Assembly (NCBI GenBank): GCA_963798435.1 | Contig: CAWCTF010000006.1 | Location: 124,001 to 188,000, forward strand | From: JALHST01 sp963798435 | GTDB lineage: Bacteria > Bacteroidota > Bacteroidia > Flavobacteriales > Flavobacteriaceae | Length of the DNA: 64,000 nt | Direction: 5' to 3' | In this document: one piece after another, positions 1 to 9,049 of the stretch | How the letters are laid out: every line of letters begins with the position of its first letter | Position numbering within the stretch: the first letter of the stretch is position 1 | Position numbers and translations under genes: made by a program | Notes under the pieces: model-generated | Seen by the model: only the letters and a program-made list of their open reading frames with translations | What the model was told of the DNA's origin: nothing | Databases searched by the model: none

Positions 1-172
1 TCCCAGGTCTTCCCGAGGTCTTCGCCAAACTTTTTCGTTCGGTAAGCATATTTATCAAGGAAGATTTGCCAACATTCGAACGACCGATGAAGGCATATTC
101 GGGCAAGGGTTCGTTTGGGCATTTGGCAACATCGGTGTTGCTTATTACAAAGTCGGCCGATTTAATTTTCAC
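1..172 (-). CDS. engB: Ribosome biogenesis GTPase EngB/YsxC (5' end only)
   Basis: Only the first 57 codons lie in the window; the gene continues past base 1. The translation from a GTG at 172-170 begins MKIKSADFVISNTDVAKCPN and carries the P-loop GRSNVGKSS at residues 30-38, which is the G1 motif of the EngB/YihA/YsxC GTPases that act in late assembly of the large ribosomal subunit. The GTG start is chosen because the family normally begins a few residues before the conserved KSADF/FxxS segment; the frame is also open further upstream, so a more distal start cannot be excluded. It lies downstream of the alpha/beta hydrolase on the same strand, 63 bases after its stop. Confidence 0.85.
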   Translation of the reverse strand, partial: MKIKSADFVISNTDVAKCPNEPLPEYAFIGRSNVGKSSLINMLTERKSLAKTSGRPG

Positions 173-235
173 ATCGAAAATATTAAATGATAGGAATTTA
201 CTGAATAGAAAATGGCTACTGACTTTGGGCCGGTA

Positions 236-1000
236 TCAAAAACCACGTTGTGCTAACCAGCTATCCAAAATTTGATTGAATTCATTTGGATGCTCCATCA
301 TGGGGGCGTGGCCACATTTTTTAATCCAGAATAGATCTGAATCCGGTAAAAGTTCATGAAACTCCCTTGCGACATCCGGTGGGGTGACCTGGTCGTTATC
401 CCCCCATATTATACAGGTGGGCGTATGCATTTTAGGCAGGTCCTTAGACATATTATGGCGAATGGCACTTTTAGCAATGGCCAAAGTCTTTACCAACTTC
501 ATGCGGTTATTGACCGTGGCGAACACTTCGTCAACAATTTCCTTGGTGGCCACCTTTGGGTCATAGAAAACATTTTCGGCCTTCTTTTTAATGAATTCAT
601 AATCCCCACGTTTGGGATATCCATCGCCCATAGCGCTTTCGTAAAGACCTGAACTTCCTGTTATTACCAGAGCCTTGACCATTTTGGGGTACAATTTGGT
701 ATGCAGTAGGCCAATATGTCCGCCTAATGAATTTCCTAACAATATTACATCCTTGAGACCCTTGAATTCAATAAAACGCTCTAGGAATTTGGCAAAATTC
801 TTAACGTTGGTCCGAATGATGGGCAATTCATAGATGGGCAGTTCAGGTACCAATACCTTATAACCTCTTTTGGGGAAGTGTTCGGTAACGCCTTGAAAAT
901 TGCTTAAACCTCCCATGAGACCATGTAATATTATAATTGGGGTGCCTTCACCCTTTTCAATGAACCTAAATTTTCCTTCGGTTTTTATATGCTCTTCCAT
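236..1000 (-). CDS. Alpha/beta-fold hydrolase
   Basis: A 254-residue protein of the alpha/beta hydrolase superfamily, probably cytoplasmic (no signal peptide). Visible features are the oxyanion-hole HG at residues 26-27 (HGLMGG), the nucleophile elbow GNSLGG with Ser91, an acid in the segment WGDNDQVTP, and the catalytic His in CGHAPMMEHP near the C-terminus. The length and cap arrangement fit small esterases or C-C hydrolases of the MhpC/BioH type, but the substrate cannot be told from the sequence. It is encoded just upstream of engB on the same strand and divergent from mraZ. A good minus-7 promoter element sits at 1027-1034. Confidence 0.85.
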   Translation of the reverse strand: MEEHIKTEGKFRFIEKGEGTPIIILHGLMGGLSNFQGVTEHFPKRGYKVLVPELPIYELPIIRTNVKNFAKFLERFIEFKGLKDVILLGNSLGGHIGLLHTKLYPKMVKALVITGSSGLYESAMGDGYPKRGDYEFIKKKAENVFYDPKVATKEIVDEVFATVNNRMKLVKTLAIAKSAIRHNMSKDLPKMHTPTCIIWGDNDQVTPPDVAREFHELLPDSDLFWIKKCGHAPMMEHPNEFNQILDSWLAQRGF

Positions 1001-1026
1001 TCAGGACGCTTGTGGTCTATAGTTGG

Positions 1027-1034
1027 CAAATATA
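1027..1034 (-). promoter_or_regulatory. Minus-7 promoter element of the alpha/beta hydrolase
   Basis: On the minus strand the bases read TATATTTG followed by CC, a full match to the Bacteroidota minus-7 consensus TAnnTTTG, about 27 bases before the ATG. No convincing TTG minus-33 box was seen at the usual spacing. Confidence 0.5.
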
Positions 1035-1191
1035 GGCATTTCCCTAAAATACAAACCATTCCTATGTTTTCTATCACTTACGAATTGACAACTTAAAGCT
1101 GCTAATGAAATCGGTCTTCGTCATTTCTAAATTAAGGTATTCGGTTTTTTTAAAGGTATTTATGGCATAAAAACTAAAATTTACTAACAAA

Positions 1192-1216
1192 GTGGTAAAT
1201 TGTGGTAAATTGTGGT
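1192..1216 (+). promoter_or_regulatory. Candidate MraZ operator (three 10-bp direct repeats)
   Basis: Three copies of GTGGT start at 1192, 1202 and 1212, each followed by the spacer AAATT or AATAA, giving an exact 10-bp period. In E. coli and Mycoplasma MraZ binds direct repeats of TGGGN separated by 5-nt spacers just upstream of its own gene. Position, period and spacer length match, although the core is GTGGT, not TGGG. The repeats lie immediately upstream of a minus-7 element (1228-1235), so bound protein would occlude the promoter. Autoregulation is an inference. Confidence 0.6.
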
Positions 1217-1227
1217 AATAATATTTA

Positions 1228-1235
1228 TATATTTG
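1228..1235 (+). promoter_or_regulatory. Minus-7 element of the dcw operon promoter
   Basis: TATATTTG is a perfect TAnnTTTG match 30 bases before the mraZ start. The TTG trinucleotides upstream are part of the GTGGT repeats and sit at 15 or 25 bases, outside the best spacing, so the minus-33 box is not clear. Confidence 0.5.
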
Positions 1236-1264
1236 AGTTATTATAAGAAATACCAGCCACTCAC

Positions 1265-1738
1265 GTGATCAATTTCATTGGAACATACGACTGCAAGGCC
1301 GATACCAAAGGTAGGGTTATGCTTCCCGTTGCCCTAAAGAATCAGATGGCCCCGGTCGTTAACGATGGTTTTGTAATCAAAAGATCGGTATTTCAGCCTT
1401 GCTTGGAGCTGTATCCTATGGAGGAATGGAACCTGCTGATGCAGAAAATGAACAAGAAAAACCGCTTCAAGAAAAAAAACAATGATTTTATACGCCGTTT
1501 TTCGGCAGGTGTAAAAGTGGTGGAAATCGATGCGACGGGAAGATTGCTGATACCTAAAAACCTAGTGTCAATTGCGGGTATAGATAAGGAGGTAGTGCTA
1601 AGTTCGGCCATCAACATCATTGAAATATGGGACAAGGATAGTTATGAAAAAGTATTGGATGAGACCGCGGAGAATTTTGGTGCCCTGGCCGAAGAGGTAA
1701 TGGGCGATGACGGAGACGACGTAGACCATGTATCATAA
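1265..1738 (+). CDS. mraZ: Transcriptional regulator MraZ
   Basis: A 157-residue MraZ, the DNA-binding autoregulator that heads dcw clusters. It has two SpoVT/AbrB-like half-domains, each with the hallmark DxxGR segment: DTKGRVMLP at residues 13-21 and DATGRLLIP in the second half. The start is GTG at 1265, giving MINFIGTYDCKAD, which lines up with the family N-terminus. The C-terminus is acidic (DDGDDVDHVS). Its last 11 bases overlap the start of rsmH, so translation is probably coupled. Three GTGGT repeats upstream are its likely binding site. Confidence 0.96.
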   Translation: MINFIGTYDCKADTKGRVMLPVALKNQMAPVVNDGFVIKRSVFQPCLELYPMEEWNLLMQKMNKKNRFKKKNNDFIRRFSAGVKVVEIDATGRLLIPKNLVSIAGIDKEVVLSSAINIIEIWDKDSYEKVLDETAENFGALAEEVMGDDGDDVDHVS

Positions 1739-2621
1739 TGCGGTCTTATTAAAGGAGTCAGTCGATGGACTCAATATAAAAGAGAACGGAATTTACATCG
1801 ATGTGACTTTTGGTGGAGGAGGTCATTCACGTGAAATATTGAAAAGATTGGGGAATAAAGGGAAATTGTTCGCCTTTGATCAGGACGAAGATGCCCTTGA
1901 AAATAACATTCTTGATGAACGGTTTACCCTGATCCATGAGAATTTTAGGTATATACAGCAGTTTTTAAAGTTCTATGGCATTCGGAAAGTAGATGGGATT
2001 TTGGCTGATTTTGGCGTTTCCTCCCACCAATTTGACATTCCTGAACGTGGGTTTTCAACCCGCTTTGATGCCGACTTGGATATGAGGATGAGCAAAAAGA
2101 ACCCTATTTCGGCCTTTGAGGTCGTCAACAGGTATGACCATAAAAAACTGGCGACTGTTTTTTATGAATACGGTGATTTGCGCAATGCAAATGCCATTGC
2201 CGCAAAGATCGTCGAACAACGTGCTGGGATGCCCATAAAGACAACGCAACAATTGAAGTCGGTACTACAGGAGTTTTTACCGAAATCAAAAGAACATAAG
2301 ATTTTGGCCCAAATGTATCAGGCAATTCGCATCGAAGTAAATGAGGAAATCGAGGCAATTAAGGAATTTTTACAACAGACTTCCGAATTACTTGATAAAG
2401 AAGGGCGATTGAGTATCATTAGCTATCACTCCCTAGAGGACCGACTGGTGAAACGATTTATTCGGGCAGGGCAGTTCGAAGGAGAACCTGAAAAAGATTT
2501 TTATGGTAATAGTACGGTACCCTTTAAAAAGGTCGGCTCCCTTGTGGTTCCGTCGAAAGAAGAAATACGATCAAACAATAGGGCACGCAGCGCAAAGCTC
2601 CGCATAGCCGAAAGAATATGA
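1728..2621 (+). CDS. rsmH: 16S rRNA (cytosine(1402)-N(4))-methyltransferase RsmH
   Basis: A 297-residue RsmH (MraW), the SAM-dependent enzyme that N4-methylates C1402 of 16S rRNA at the ribosomal P site. The N-terminus YHNAVLLKESVDGL and the SAM-binding loop VTFGGGGHSREIL near residue 30 are diagnostic, as are the DFGVSSHQFD and ISYHSLEDRLVK segments. Length is normal for the family. It overlaps mraZ by 11 bases and is followed 12 bases later by ftsL, the standard order of the cluster. Confidence 0.97.
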   Translation: MYHNAVLLKESVDGLNIKENGIYIDVTFGGGGHSREILKRLGNKGKLFAFDQDEDALENNILDERFTLIHENFRYIQQFLKFYGIRKVDGILADFGVSSHQFDIPERGFSTRFDADLDMRMSKKNPISAFEVVNRYDHKKLATVFYEYGDLRNANAIAAKIVEQRAGMPIKTTQQLKSVLQEFLPKSKEHKILAQMYQAIRIEVNEEIEAIKEFLQQTSELLDKEGRLSIISYHSLEDRLVKRFIRAGQFEGEPEKDFYGNSTVPFKKVGSLVVPSKEEIRSNNRARSAKLRIAERI

Positions 2622-2633
2622 AAAAGTAGTACG

Positions 2634-2954
2634 ATGAAAAAAGGAATATTGGACATTTTAAAAGGTAAGTTTTTGGTGAGTGGCGATGCTCCAAAGAATT
2701 GGCTGTTCATCATTTTTGCATCTTTCTTGGCCACGGTGATGATCAGCAGTTCACATAGTGCTGATCGAAAAGTGCATCAGATAGCCTCGTTGAACGAGGA
2801 AGTCAAAGAATTGCGCAGCGAGTTCGTCGATATTCATAAGGCAATTCAAAAATTAAAACTCGAATCTACCATTTCACAGATCTTAGAGGAAAAAGGCCTG
2901 CAACCTTCTGAAACGCCACCAAAAAAGATACGGGTTAAATCAATTAAAGACTAA
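2634..2954 (+). CDS. ftsL: FtsL-like cell division membrane protein
   Basis: A 106-residue bitopic protein with a short cytoplasmic N-terminus, one transmembrane segment at about residues 23-40 (WLFIIFASFLATVMIS), and a periplasmic stretch rich in Lys, Glu and Leu that would form a short coiled coil. This architecture and the position between rsmH and ftsI identify the FtsL of Bacteroidota, which is too divergent to recognise by sequence alone. FtsL joins FtsB and FtsQ in the complex that activates FtsWI. Its stop overlaps the ftsI start by one base. Confidence 0.85.
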   Translation: MKKGILDILKGKFLVSGDAPKNWLFIIFASFLATVMISSSHSADRKVHQIASLNEEVKELRSEFVDIHKAIQKLKLESTISQILEEKGLQPSETPPKKIRVKSIKD

Positions 2955-4960
2955 TGGCCGTCACCGATAAAAAAATATTGACCCGCTTATATTTTATGAC
3001 AGCTTGCCTTTTTCTGTTTGCAAGTGCTGTGCTGTTTAAGTTGGTTCGTATTCAAGTCGTTGATGGCGACAAGTATCGTGCCTTGGCCTTGAAGCGGACC
3101 GAGAAGATGTTTACGATTGCCCCGAATCGCGGTGATCTTTATTCTGATGATGGCAGTCTCCTGGCTACCTCGGTTTCCAAATACACAATTCGATTTGATG
3201 CCGAAACGGTCGCCGATAAGGATTTTGTGGAAAATGTAAAGCCGTTATCCGATGCACTTTCAAACCTCTTGGGGAATACGTCCTCACATTATCAACAACT
3301 CTTGAGAAAGGCCAAGGTAAACAAAAACCGGTATACCCTTTTGGCGCGTAATCTCGACTATTCGGCCTATTTGGCTGTAAAAGAATTCCCATTGCTGAAT
3401 AAAGGACCTTATAAAGGGGGCTTGATCGTCGAGCAAAAAACCGTTCGGGAACATCCTTTGGGAAAAATAGCCGAACGAAGTGTTGGTTACGAGCGTGTCG
3501 ATGAGGAAGGCCATATTACGCGCGTTGGTTTAGAAGGTGCTTTTGGGGATTATTTACGCGGTACGGAAGGCAAAAGGTTGAAGCAAAAAATAGCCATGGG
3601 GCAATGGAAGCCCATAGGACTTGATAATATTGTCGAGCCAAAAGACGGCTATGATGTCATCTCCACAATCGATATCAATATTCAGGATATCGCCCATCAT
3701 GCGCTTTTGGCGCAATTGGAAAAATATAAGGCCGATCATGGGTGTGTCATTGTGATGGAGACCGGAACCGGTGAAATAAAGGCCATTTCGAATCTAGGGA
3801 TGACCGGAGATGGTAAGTACTACGAGCGCTTGAACTATGCCATTGGGGAATCGCATGAACCAGGTTCGACTTTTAAACTGATGAGCCTTGTGGCCGCCTT
3901 GGAGGACAAGGTTATTGATACGTCGAGCATTATAGATACGGAAAATGGTAGATGGAAAATTTATGATCGGGTCGTAAAGGATTCGAAACACGGAGGGTAT
4001 GGTAAAATATCAGTAGGCAGGGCGTTCGAAGTTTCTTCGAATACGGCTTTTGCTAAAATGATCTATAATAATTATAAGGACCATCCTGAAAAATATGTGG
4101 ATCGTCTTATGAGCTTTGGGCTCAATAAGGAATTGGGACTTCCCGTAAAAGGAGAAGGCACCCCGGTGATTCGATATCCTGGTGACAAAGGGTGGTCAGG
4201 TATCTCCTTGGCCTGGATGTCGTATGGTTATGAGGTCTCCTTGACCCCATTACAAACGCTCACCTTCTACAATGCCATTGCCAATGATGGCGAAATGGTA
4301 AAGCCACGATTGATAAAGGAAGTTAAAGAGTGGAACCGCACCATCCAGAAATTTGATAAAGAGGTAATCAACCCGGCCATATGTTCAAAAGAGACCGTGA
4401 TGAAGGTAAAACAGCTTTTGAAGAATGTGGTCGAATCAAAGCATGGTACAGGGCACCGGTTGTATTCCCCGAATTTTTCAATGGCCGGCAAAACAGGAAC
4501 GACCCAAAAGAATTATGTATCAAAAGACCCCGACAAACTTAAATACATTTCCACCTTTGCGGGATACTTTCCAGCCGAAAACCCAAAATATTCCTGTATC
4601 GTAGTCATTCATGAGCCCGATCGCAGTGTGGGATACTATGGGGCCGATGTCTCGGGTCCTGTTTTCAGGTCGATCGCTCAGAAAGTGTATGCCAACAATC
4701 CGTTGATCGATGAGGTTGAGATGCAGATTAGCGACGGTCCAGAATTGGAAGATTCCTATCAAAAATATTATGCCGAGGCCCAGAAAAAATATAATAAGGT
4801 TCCCAACGTACAGGGCATGAGCGGTATGGATGCCATTTCAATTTTAGAAAACCTAGGATTGCAAGTTGAGGTTAAGGGGAATGGCAGGGTAAAAAAGCAG
4901 TCGGTGTCCCAAGGAACCGATCTAAAGAAGGTAGAAAAAATCGTATTGGAACTTTCATGA
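2954..4960 (+). CDS. ftsI: Septal peptidoglycan transpeptidase FtsI (PBP3 type) with C-terminal PASTA domain
   Basis: A 668-residue class B penicillin-binding protein that cross-links septal peptidoglycan. One N-terminal transmembrane segment (about residues 12-31) is followed by a PBP dimerisation domain and a transpeptidase domain with the catalytic SxxK (Ser305-Thr-Phe-Lys308), SSN (VSSNTAF) and KTG (Lys513-Thr-Gly). The last 60 residues (VPNVQGMSGMDAISIL onward) form a single PASTA domain. Spacing is tight: one base overlap with ftsL and an ATGA overlap with murE. The partner is the SEDS polymerase FtsW encoded downstream. Confidence 0.96.
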   Translation: MAVTDKKILTRLYFMTACLFLFASAVLFKLVRIQVVDGDKYRALALKRTEKMFTIAPNRGDLYSDDGSLLATSVSKYTIRFDAETVADKDFVENVKPLSDALSNLLGNTSSHYQQLLRKAKVNKNRYTLLARNLDYSAYLAVKEFPLLNKGPYKGGLIVEQKTVREHPLGKIAERSVGYERVDEEGHITRVGLEGAFGDYLRGTEGKRLKQKIAMGQWKPIGLDNIVEPKDGYDVISTIDINIQDIAHHALLAQLEKYKADHGCVIVMETGTGEIKAISNLGMTGDGKYYERLNYAIGESHEPGSTFKLMSLVAALEDKVIDTSSIIDTENGRWKIYDRVVKDSKHGGYGKISVGRAFEVSSNTAFAKMIYNNYKDHPEKYVDRLMSFGLNKELGLPVKGEGTPVIRYPGDKGWSGISLAWMSYGYEVSLTPLQTLTFYNAIANDGEMVKPRLIKEVKEWNRTIQKFDKEVINPAICSKETVMKVKQLLKNVVESKHGTGHRLYSPNFSMAGKTGTTQKNYVSKDPDKLKYISTFAGYFPAENPKYSCIVVIHEPDRSVGYYGADVSGPVFRSIAQKVYANNPLIDEVEMQISDGPELEDSYQKYYAEAQKKYNKVPNVQGMSGMDAISILENLGLQVEVKGNGRVKKQSVSQGTDLKKVEKIVLELS

Positions 4961-6420
4961 AGCTATTAAAGGACATATTGTATGGCGTAGGCCTTTCCGC
5001 TATTAGCGGTTCTACCAATGTAATGGTCAATACCATTTGTTTCGATTCAAGAAATGTCGGAATGGATGATGTTTTTGTGGCAATCAGGGGAACCTTGGTT
5101 GATGGACATGAATTTATTGAAAAGGCCATCAATCAGGGTGCCAAGGCCATCGTTTGCGAAAAGCTTCCTGTGACACTTGTAAATGGGGTTACCTATGCCG
5201 AAGTTGATAACGGGAATTCCGCCTTGGCCGTTATGGCCTCGAACTTCTATGATAATCCTTCGAAAAATTTAAGATTGGTAGGTATCACCGGCACGAATGG
5301 GAAAACGACCATTAGTACGCTACTCTACCAATTATTTAAAAAGGCAGGGTACAAAGTCGGGCTTATTTCGACCATTAAGATCATGGTCGATGACAAGGAA
5401 TACAAAACAAGCCATACGACCCCAGATGCCTTGACCATCAACCGACATTTAAGCTATATGAGCGAAGCCGGGGTCGAATTTTGTTTTATGGAAGTGAGTT
5501 CCCATGGGATACATCAAAAAAGAACCGAAGGCCTTGTTTTTGCGGGGGCCGTCTTTACCAACATTACCCATGACCATCTCGACTACCATAAGACCTTTGC
5601 AGAATATCGCGATACCAAAAAAGTCCTATTCGACAACCTATCAAAAAAGGCCTTTGCCTTGACCAATATTGACGACAAGAATGGTTTGGTAATGCTCCAG
5701 AACACCAAAGCACAAAAATATACCTACGCCTTGAGAACTTATGCCGATTATCGGGCGCAGATCTTGGAGAGTCAATTTGACGGCCAATTGTTAAAAATCG
5801 GGGAACATGAACTTTGGACCCGGCTTATCGGCCATTTTAATGCCTATAATATACTGGCAATCTATGCTACCGCTGAATTATTGGGGCTCGAAACCTTGGA
5901 AATCCTACGGCTTCTAAGTGAATTGGAAAATGTCGATGGCAGGTTCCAGTATTTTATATCGAAAGAGAAAATTAAGGCGATTGTCGATTATGCCCATACG
6001 CCGGATGCACTTAAGAATGTGCTTGACACTATCAACACATTGAGAACTGGAAATGAAAACGTCATCACCGTTGTGGGGTGTGGTGGCGATAGAGACAGGT
6101 CAAAGCGTCCGGTTATGGGTCATATCGCTTCAGAGTTGAGCAACAAGGCGATTTTTACTTCCGATAATCCGCGATCCGAAAATCCCAATACCATCATCTC
6201 GGAAATGGAAGCAGGAGTAGAACCGCAAAACGAAAAAAAGGTACTGTCTATAGAAAATCGCAAACAGGCCATAAAGACGGCATGCCAATTGGCAAGTGCC
6301 AACGATATCATTTTGGTGGCCGGGAAAGGCCATGAAACCTATCAGGAAAGTCAAGGGCAGCGTATTGAATTTGATGATTTTGAGATTGTGAAAGACCTAC
6401 TTAAAAGCTTGAATAAATAA
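4957..6420 (+). CDS. murE: UDP-N-acetylmuramoyl-L-alanyl-D-glutamate--2,6-diaminopimelate ligase MurE
   Basis: A 487-residue cytoplasmic Mur ligase that adds the third amino acid to the peptidoglycan stem peptide with ATP. The ATP-binding loop GTNGKTT lies at residues 112-118. The DNPR motif at residues 403-406 is the signature of enzymes that bind meso-diaminopimelate, not lysine, so the wall should be of the A1-gamma DAP type. The ATG overlaps the ftsI stop by four bases. The 71-base gap to mraY is the largest in the first half of the cluster. Confidence 0.97.
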   Translation: MKLLKDILYGVGLSAISGSTNVMVNTICFDSRNVGMDDVFVAIRGTLVDGHEFIEKAINQGAKAIVCEKLPVTLVNGVTYAEVDNGNSALAVMASNFYDNPSKNLRLVGITGTNGKTTISTLLYQLFKKAGYKVGLISTIKIMVDDKEYKTSHTTPDALTINRHLSYMSEAGVEFCFMEVSSHGIHQKRTEGLVFAGAVFTNITHDHLDYHKTFAEYRDTKKVLFDNLSKKAFALTNIDDKNGLVMLQNTKAQKYTYALRTYADYRAQILESQFDGQLLKIGEHELWTRLIGHFNAYNILAIYATAELLGLETLEILRLLSELENVDGRFQYFISKEKIKAIVDYAHTPDALKNVLDTINTLRTGNENVITVVGCGGDRDRSKRPVMGHIASELSNKAIFTSDNPRSENPNTIISEMEAGVEPQNEKKVLSIENRKQAIKTACQLASANDIILVAGKGHETYQESQGQRIEFDDFEIVKDLLKSLNK

Positions 6421-6491
6421 GCCAGGGAAAATAGGCGCTAGAAAAATGAATAAATAAAAAGTCCAAAGACAACAAAACATAAACCCCAAGA

Positions 6492-7712
6492 ATGCTTTAT
6501 TACCTTTTTGATTATTTAGAAAAACATTACCAAGTTCCAGGAGCGGGCCTTTTTCAGTTTCTCACTTTTAGGGCCGCCATGGCAGTGTTGCTTTCTTTGA
6601 TAATCGCTACAACATACGGTAAGCGGGTTATATTGTTTCTTCAACGCAAGCAAATCGGCGAAACCATACGCGATTTGGGATTGGAAGGCCAAGAAAAGAA
6701 AGCAGGCACCCCGACCATGGGGGGATTGATCATCATCATGTCGACCCTGATTCCCGTACTGCTCTTTGCGAGACTAGACAATATTTATATAATACTTCTT
6801 ATCATCACGACCATCTGGATGGGAATCATCGGTTTCATCGATGACTATATCAAGATTTTCAAGAATAACAAAAAAGGCTTGAAAGGTCGGTTTAAGATTC
6901 TTGGGCAGGTAGGTCTGGGTATTATTGTGGGATCAACCTTGTTTTTTCATCCACAGGTTACTATGAGAGAGGATGATAGTACGAGGATTACCGCACAATA
7001 TACGGTCGAGGAGGTGAAGGGTCAGGAAATTAAATCAACCATGACCACGGTGCCCTTGTTAAAAAACAATGAGCTAGACTATAGTAGTCTGATTAGCTGG
7101 GCGGGAGAAGGTGCTAAAAATTACGCGTGGTTGATCTTCATTCCCATTGTCATATTGATCGTAACGGCGGTTTCAAATGGGGCCAACCTCACCGACGGTA
7201 TAGATGGCCTTGCGGCTGGCTCTTCCGCTATAATTGTGCTGACTTTGGGCATTTTTGCCTGGGTGTCGGGCAATATTATCTTTTCCAATTATCTAGATAT
7301 CATGTTCATACCGAGGGCTGGGGAGCTGGTAATTTTTATAACGGCGTTTGTCGGGGCCTTGATAGGATTCTTATGGTACAATGCCTATCCGGCACAAGTA
7401 TTTATGGGTGACACGGGAAGTTTGACCATCGGGGGCGTTATAGCGGTAATCGCTTTGATCATTCGAAAGGAGCTGTTGATCCCCATCCTTTGTGGGATCT
7501 TCTTTGCCGAGTCACTTTCGGTCATGATCCAAGTTGGATATTTTAAATATACAAAAAGAAGGCTGGGGGAGGGAAAGCGTGTTTTTTTGATGGCACCCTT
7601 GCACCATCATTATCAAAAAAAGGGGTATCACGAAAGTAAGATAGTAACTAGGTTTTGGATTATAGGGATTCTCCTGGCCATTGTCACTATCGTGACTTTA
7701 AAAGTCCGTTAG
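6492..7712 (+). CDS. mraY: Phospho-N-acetylmuramoyl-pentapeptide-transferase MraY
   Basis: A 406-residue polytopic membrane enzyme that transfers phospho-MurNAc-pentapeptide to undecaprenyl phosphate, making lipid I. Visible signatures are GTPTMGGL, the FIDDYIK aspartates, NGANLTDGIDGLAAG and FMGDTGSL, and the C-terminal MAPLHHHYQKKG histidine motif. It is about 45 residues longer than E. coli MraY because of a hydrophilic loop around residues 155-205 (MREDDSTRITAQ and following), an insertion that is usual in Bacteroidota. murD follows after one base. Confidence 0.97.
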   Translation: MLYYLFDYLEKHYQVPGAGLFQFLTFRAAMAVLLSLIIATTYGKRVILFLQRKQIGETIRDLGLEGQEKKAGTPTMGGLIIIMSTLIPVLLFARLDNIYIILLIITTIWMGIIGFIDDYIKIFKNNKKGLKGRFKILGQVGLGIIVGSTLFFHPQVTMREDDSTRITAQYTVEEVKGQEIKSTMTTVPLLKNNELDYSSLISWAGEGAKNYAWLIFIPIVILIVTAVSNGANLTDGIDGLAAGSSAIIVLTLGIFAWVSGNIIFSNYLDIMFIPRAGELVIFITAFVGALIGFLWYNAYPAQVFMGDTGSLTIGGVIAVIALIIRKELLIPILCGIFFAESLSVMIQVGYFKYTKRRLGEGKRVFLMAPLHHHYQKKGYHESKIVTRFWIIGILLAIVTIVTLKVR

Positions 7713-7713
7713 G

Positions 7714-9048
7714 ATGAAGCGATTGGTAATCTTGGGCGCTGGGGAAAGCGGCGTAGGAACGGCCATTCTGGGGAAGAAAAAGGGTTTCGAGGTCTTTGTG
7801 ACCGACCGAGGAAAAATACAACTGAAATATAAAAACGTTCTTAAAAATTTTGGAATTGATTGGGAGGAGGAAAGGCATACGGAAGACCTGATTTTAACCG
7901 CCGACGTGGTAATGAAAAGTCCGGGCATACCTGATACGGTTCCCTTGGTAGTGAAATTGCAGGAGAAAGGCATACCAGTAGTATCTGAAATAGAATTTGC
8001 CGCTGACTATACCGATGCGATCCTGATAGGCATCACGGGAAGTAATGGGAAGACCACCACAACGATGCTTACGGGCCATATTCTACAGGAAGCTGGGATG
8101 CGTGTCGGGATCGCAGGAAATATTGGTGACAGTTTTGCAAAGATGGTAGCTGAAAACGATTATGCGTATTATGTTCTGGAAATAAGCAGCTTTCAGCTCG
8201 ATGGTATACGCCGATTCAAACCGCATATTGCCATTTTGACGAACATAACCCCCGACCATCTTGATAGGTATGGTTACCAATTTGAAAACTATATCGCTTC
8301 CAAATTTCGGATTGCAAAAAATCAGTCCAAAGATGATTATCTCATTTACGACGCAGATGATAGGGTCATTTTAGATTGGTTAAAGAAGCATCCTGTCAAA
8401 TCAAAATTGTTGCCTTTTTCCATAAGTAGGGAATTTAAGGAAGGGGCCTTTGTAATGAATACTGAAATACAGATAACAACAGATAATACTACCATAAAAA
8501 TGACCACTGACAATTTAGCACTTGAAGGAAAACACAATCTCAAGAATACGATGGCTGCTGCCACCGCGGCAAAATTAGTGGGCATCCGTAAGGAGACCAT
8601 CCGCCAAAGTATCGAAAACTTTCAAGGGGCGCCACACCGTCTTGAAAAGGTATTGAAGATCCAGCATGTTCAATATATAAATGATTCTAAGGCAACGAAT
8701 GTCAACTCGGTGTATTATGCACTTGATAGTATAAAATCGCCGATAGTTTGGATCGTAGGGGGCGTTGATAAGGGCAATGACTATCGCGAGCTTATGCCAT
8801 TGGTGCGTGAAAAAGTTAAGGCGATCATTTGTTTGGGACTTGATAATGCTAAAATAAAAGAATTTTTCGGCAATGTCGTAGATCTTTTGGTCGAGACCTA
8901 TGCCATGGATGAGGCCGTAAAAGTTGCCTACAAGATAGCCGAACGGGGAGATACGGTCTTACTATCTCCGGCATGCGCCAGTTTCGACCTTTTCGAGAAT
9001 TATGAAGATCGTGGAAATCAATTTAAGGAAGCCATAAAAAATTTATAA
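7714..9048 (+). CDS. murD: UDP-N-acetylmuramoyl-L-alanine--D-glutamate ligase MurD
   Basis: A 444-residue Mur ligase adding D-glutamate to UDP-MurNAc-L-Ala. The N-terminal Rossmann-like domain begins with LVILGAGESGVGTA, the ATP-binding GSNGKTTTT follows near residue 109, and the LTNITPDHLDRYG and NDSKATN motifs are present in order. Length is normal. It sits one base after mraY and one base before ftsW, which indicates a single transcript. Confidence 0.97.
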   Translation: MKRLVILGAGESGVGTAILGKKKGFEVFVTDRGKIQLKYKNVLKNFGIDWEEERHTEDLILTADVVMKSPGIPDTVPLVVKLQEKGIPVVSEIEFAADYTDAILIGITGSNGKTTTTMLTGHILQEAGMRVGIAGNIGDSFAKMVAENDYAYYVLEISSFQLDGIRRFKPHIAILTNITPDHLDRYGYQFENYIASKFRIAKNQSKDDYLIYDADDRVILDWLKKHPVKSKLLPFSISREFKEGAFVMNTEIQITTDNTTIKMTTDNLALEGKHNLKNTMAAATAAKLVGIRKETIRQSIENFQGAPHRLEKVLKIQHVQYINDSKATNVNSVYYALDSIKSPIVWIVGGVDKGNDYRELMPLVREKVKAIICLGLDNAKIKEFFGNVVDLLVETYAMDEAVKVAYKIAERGDTVLLSPACASFDLFENYEDRGNQFKEAIKNL

Positions 9049-9049
9049 G

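Noticed and set aside
66..275. 69-codon plus-strand frame at the left edge
   Set aside because: It lies opposite engB and the end of the hydrolase gene; engB with its P-loop is the real gene.
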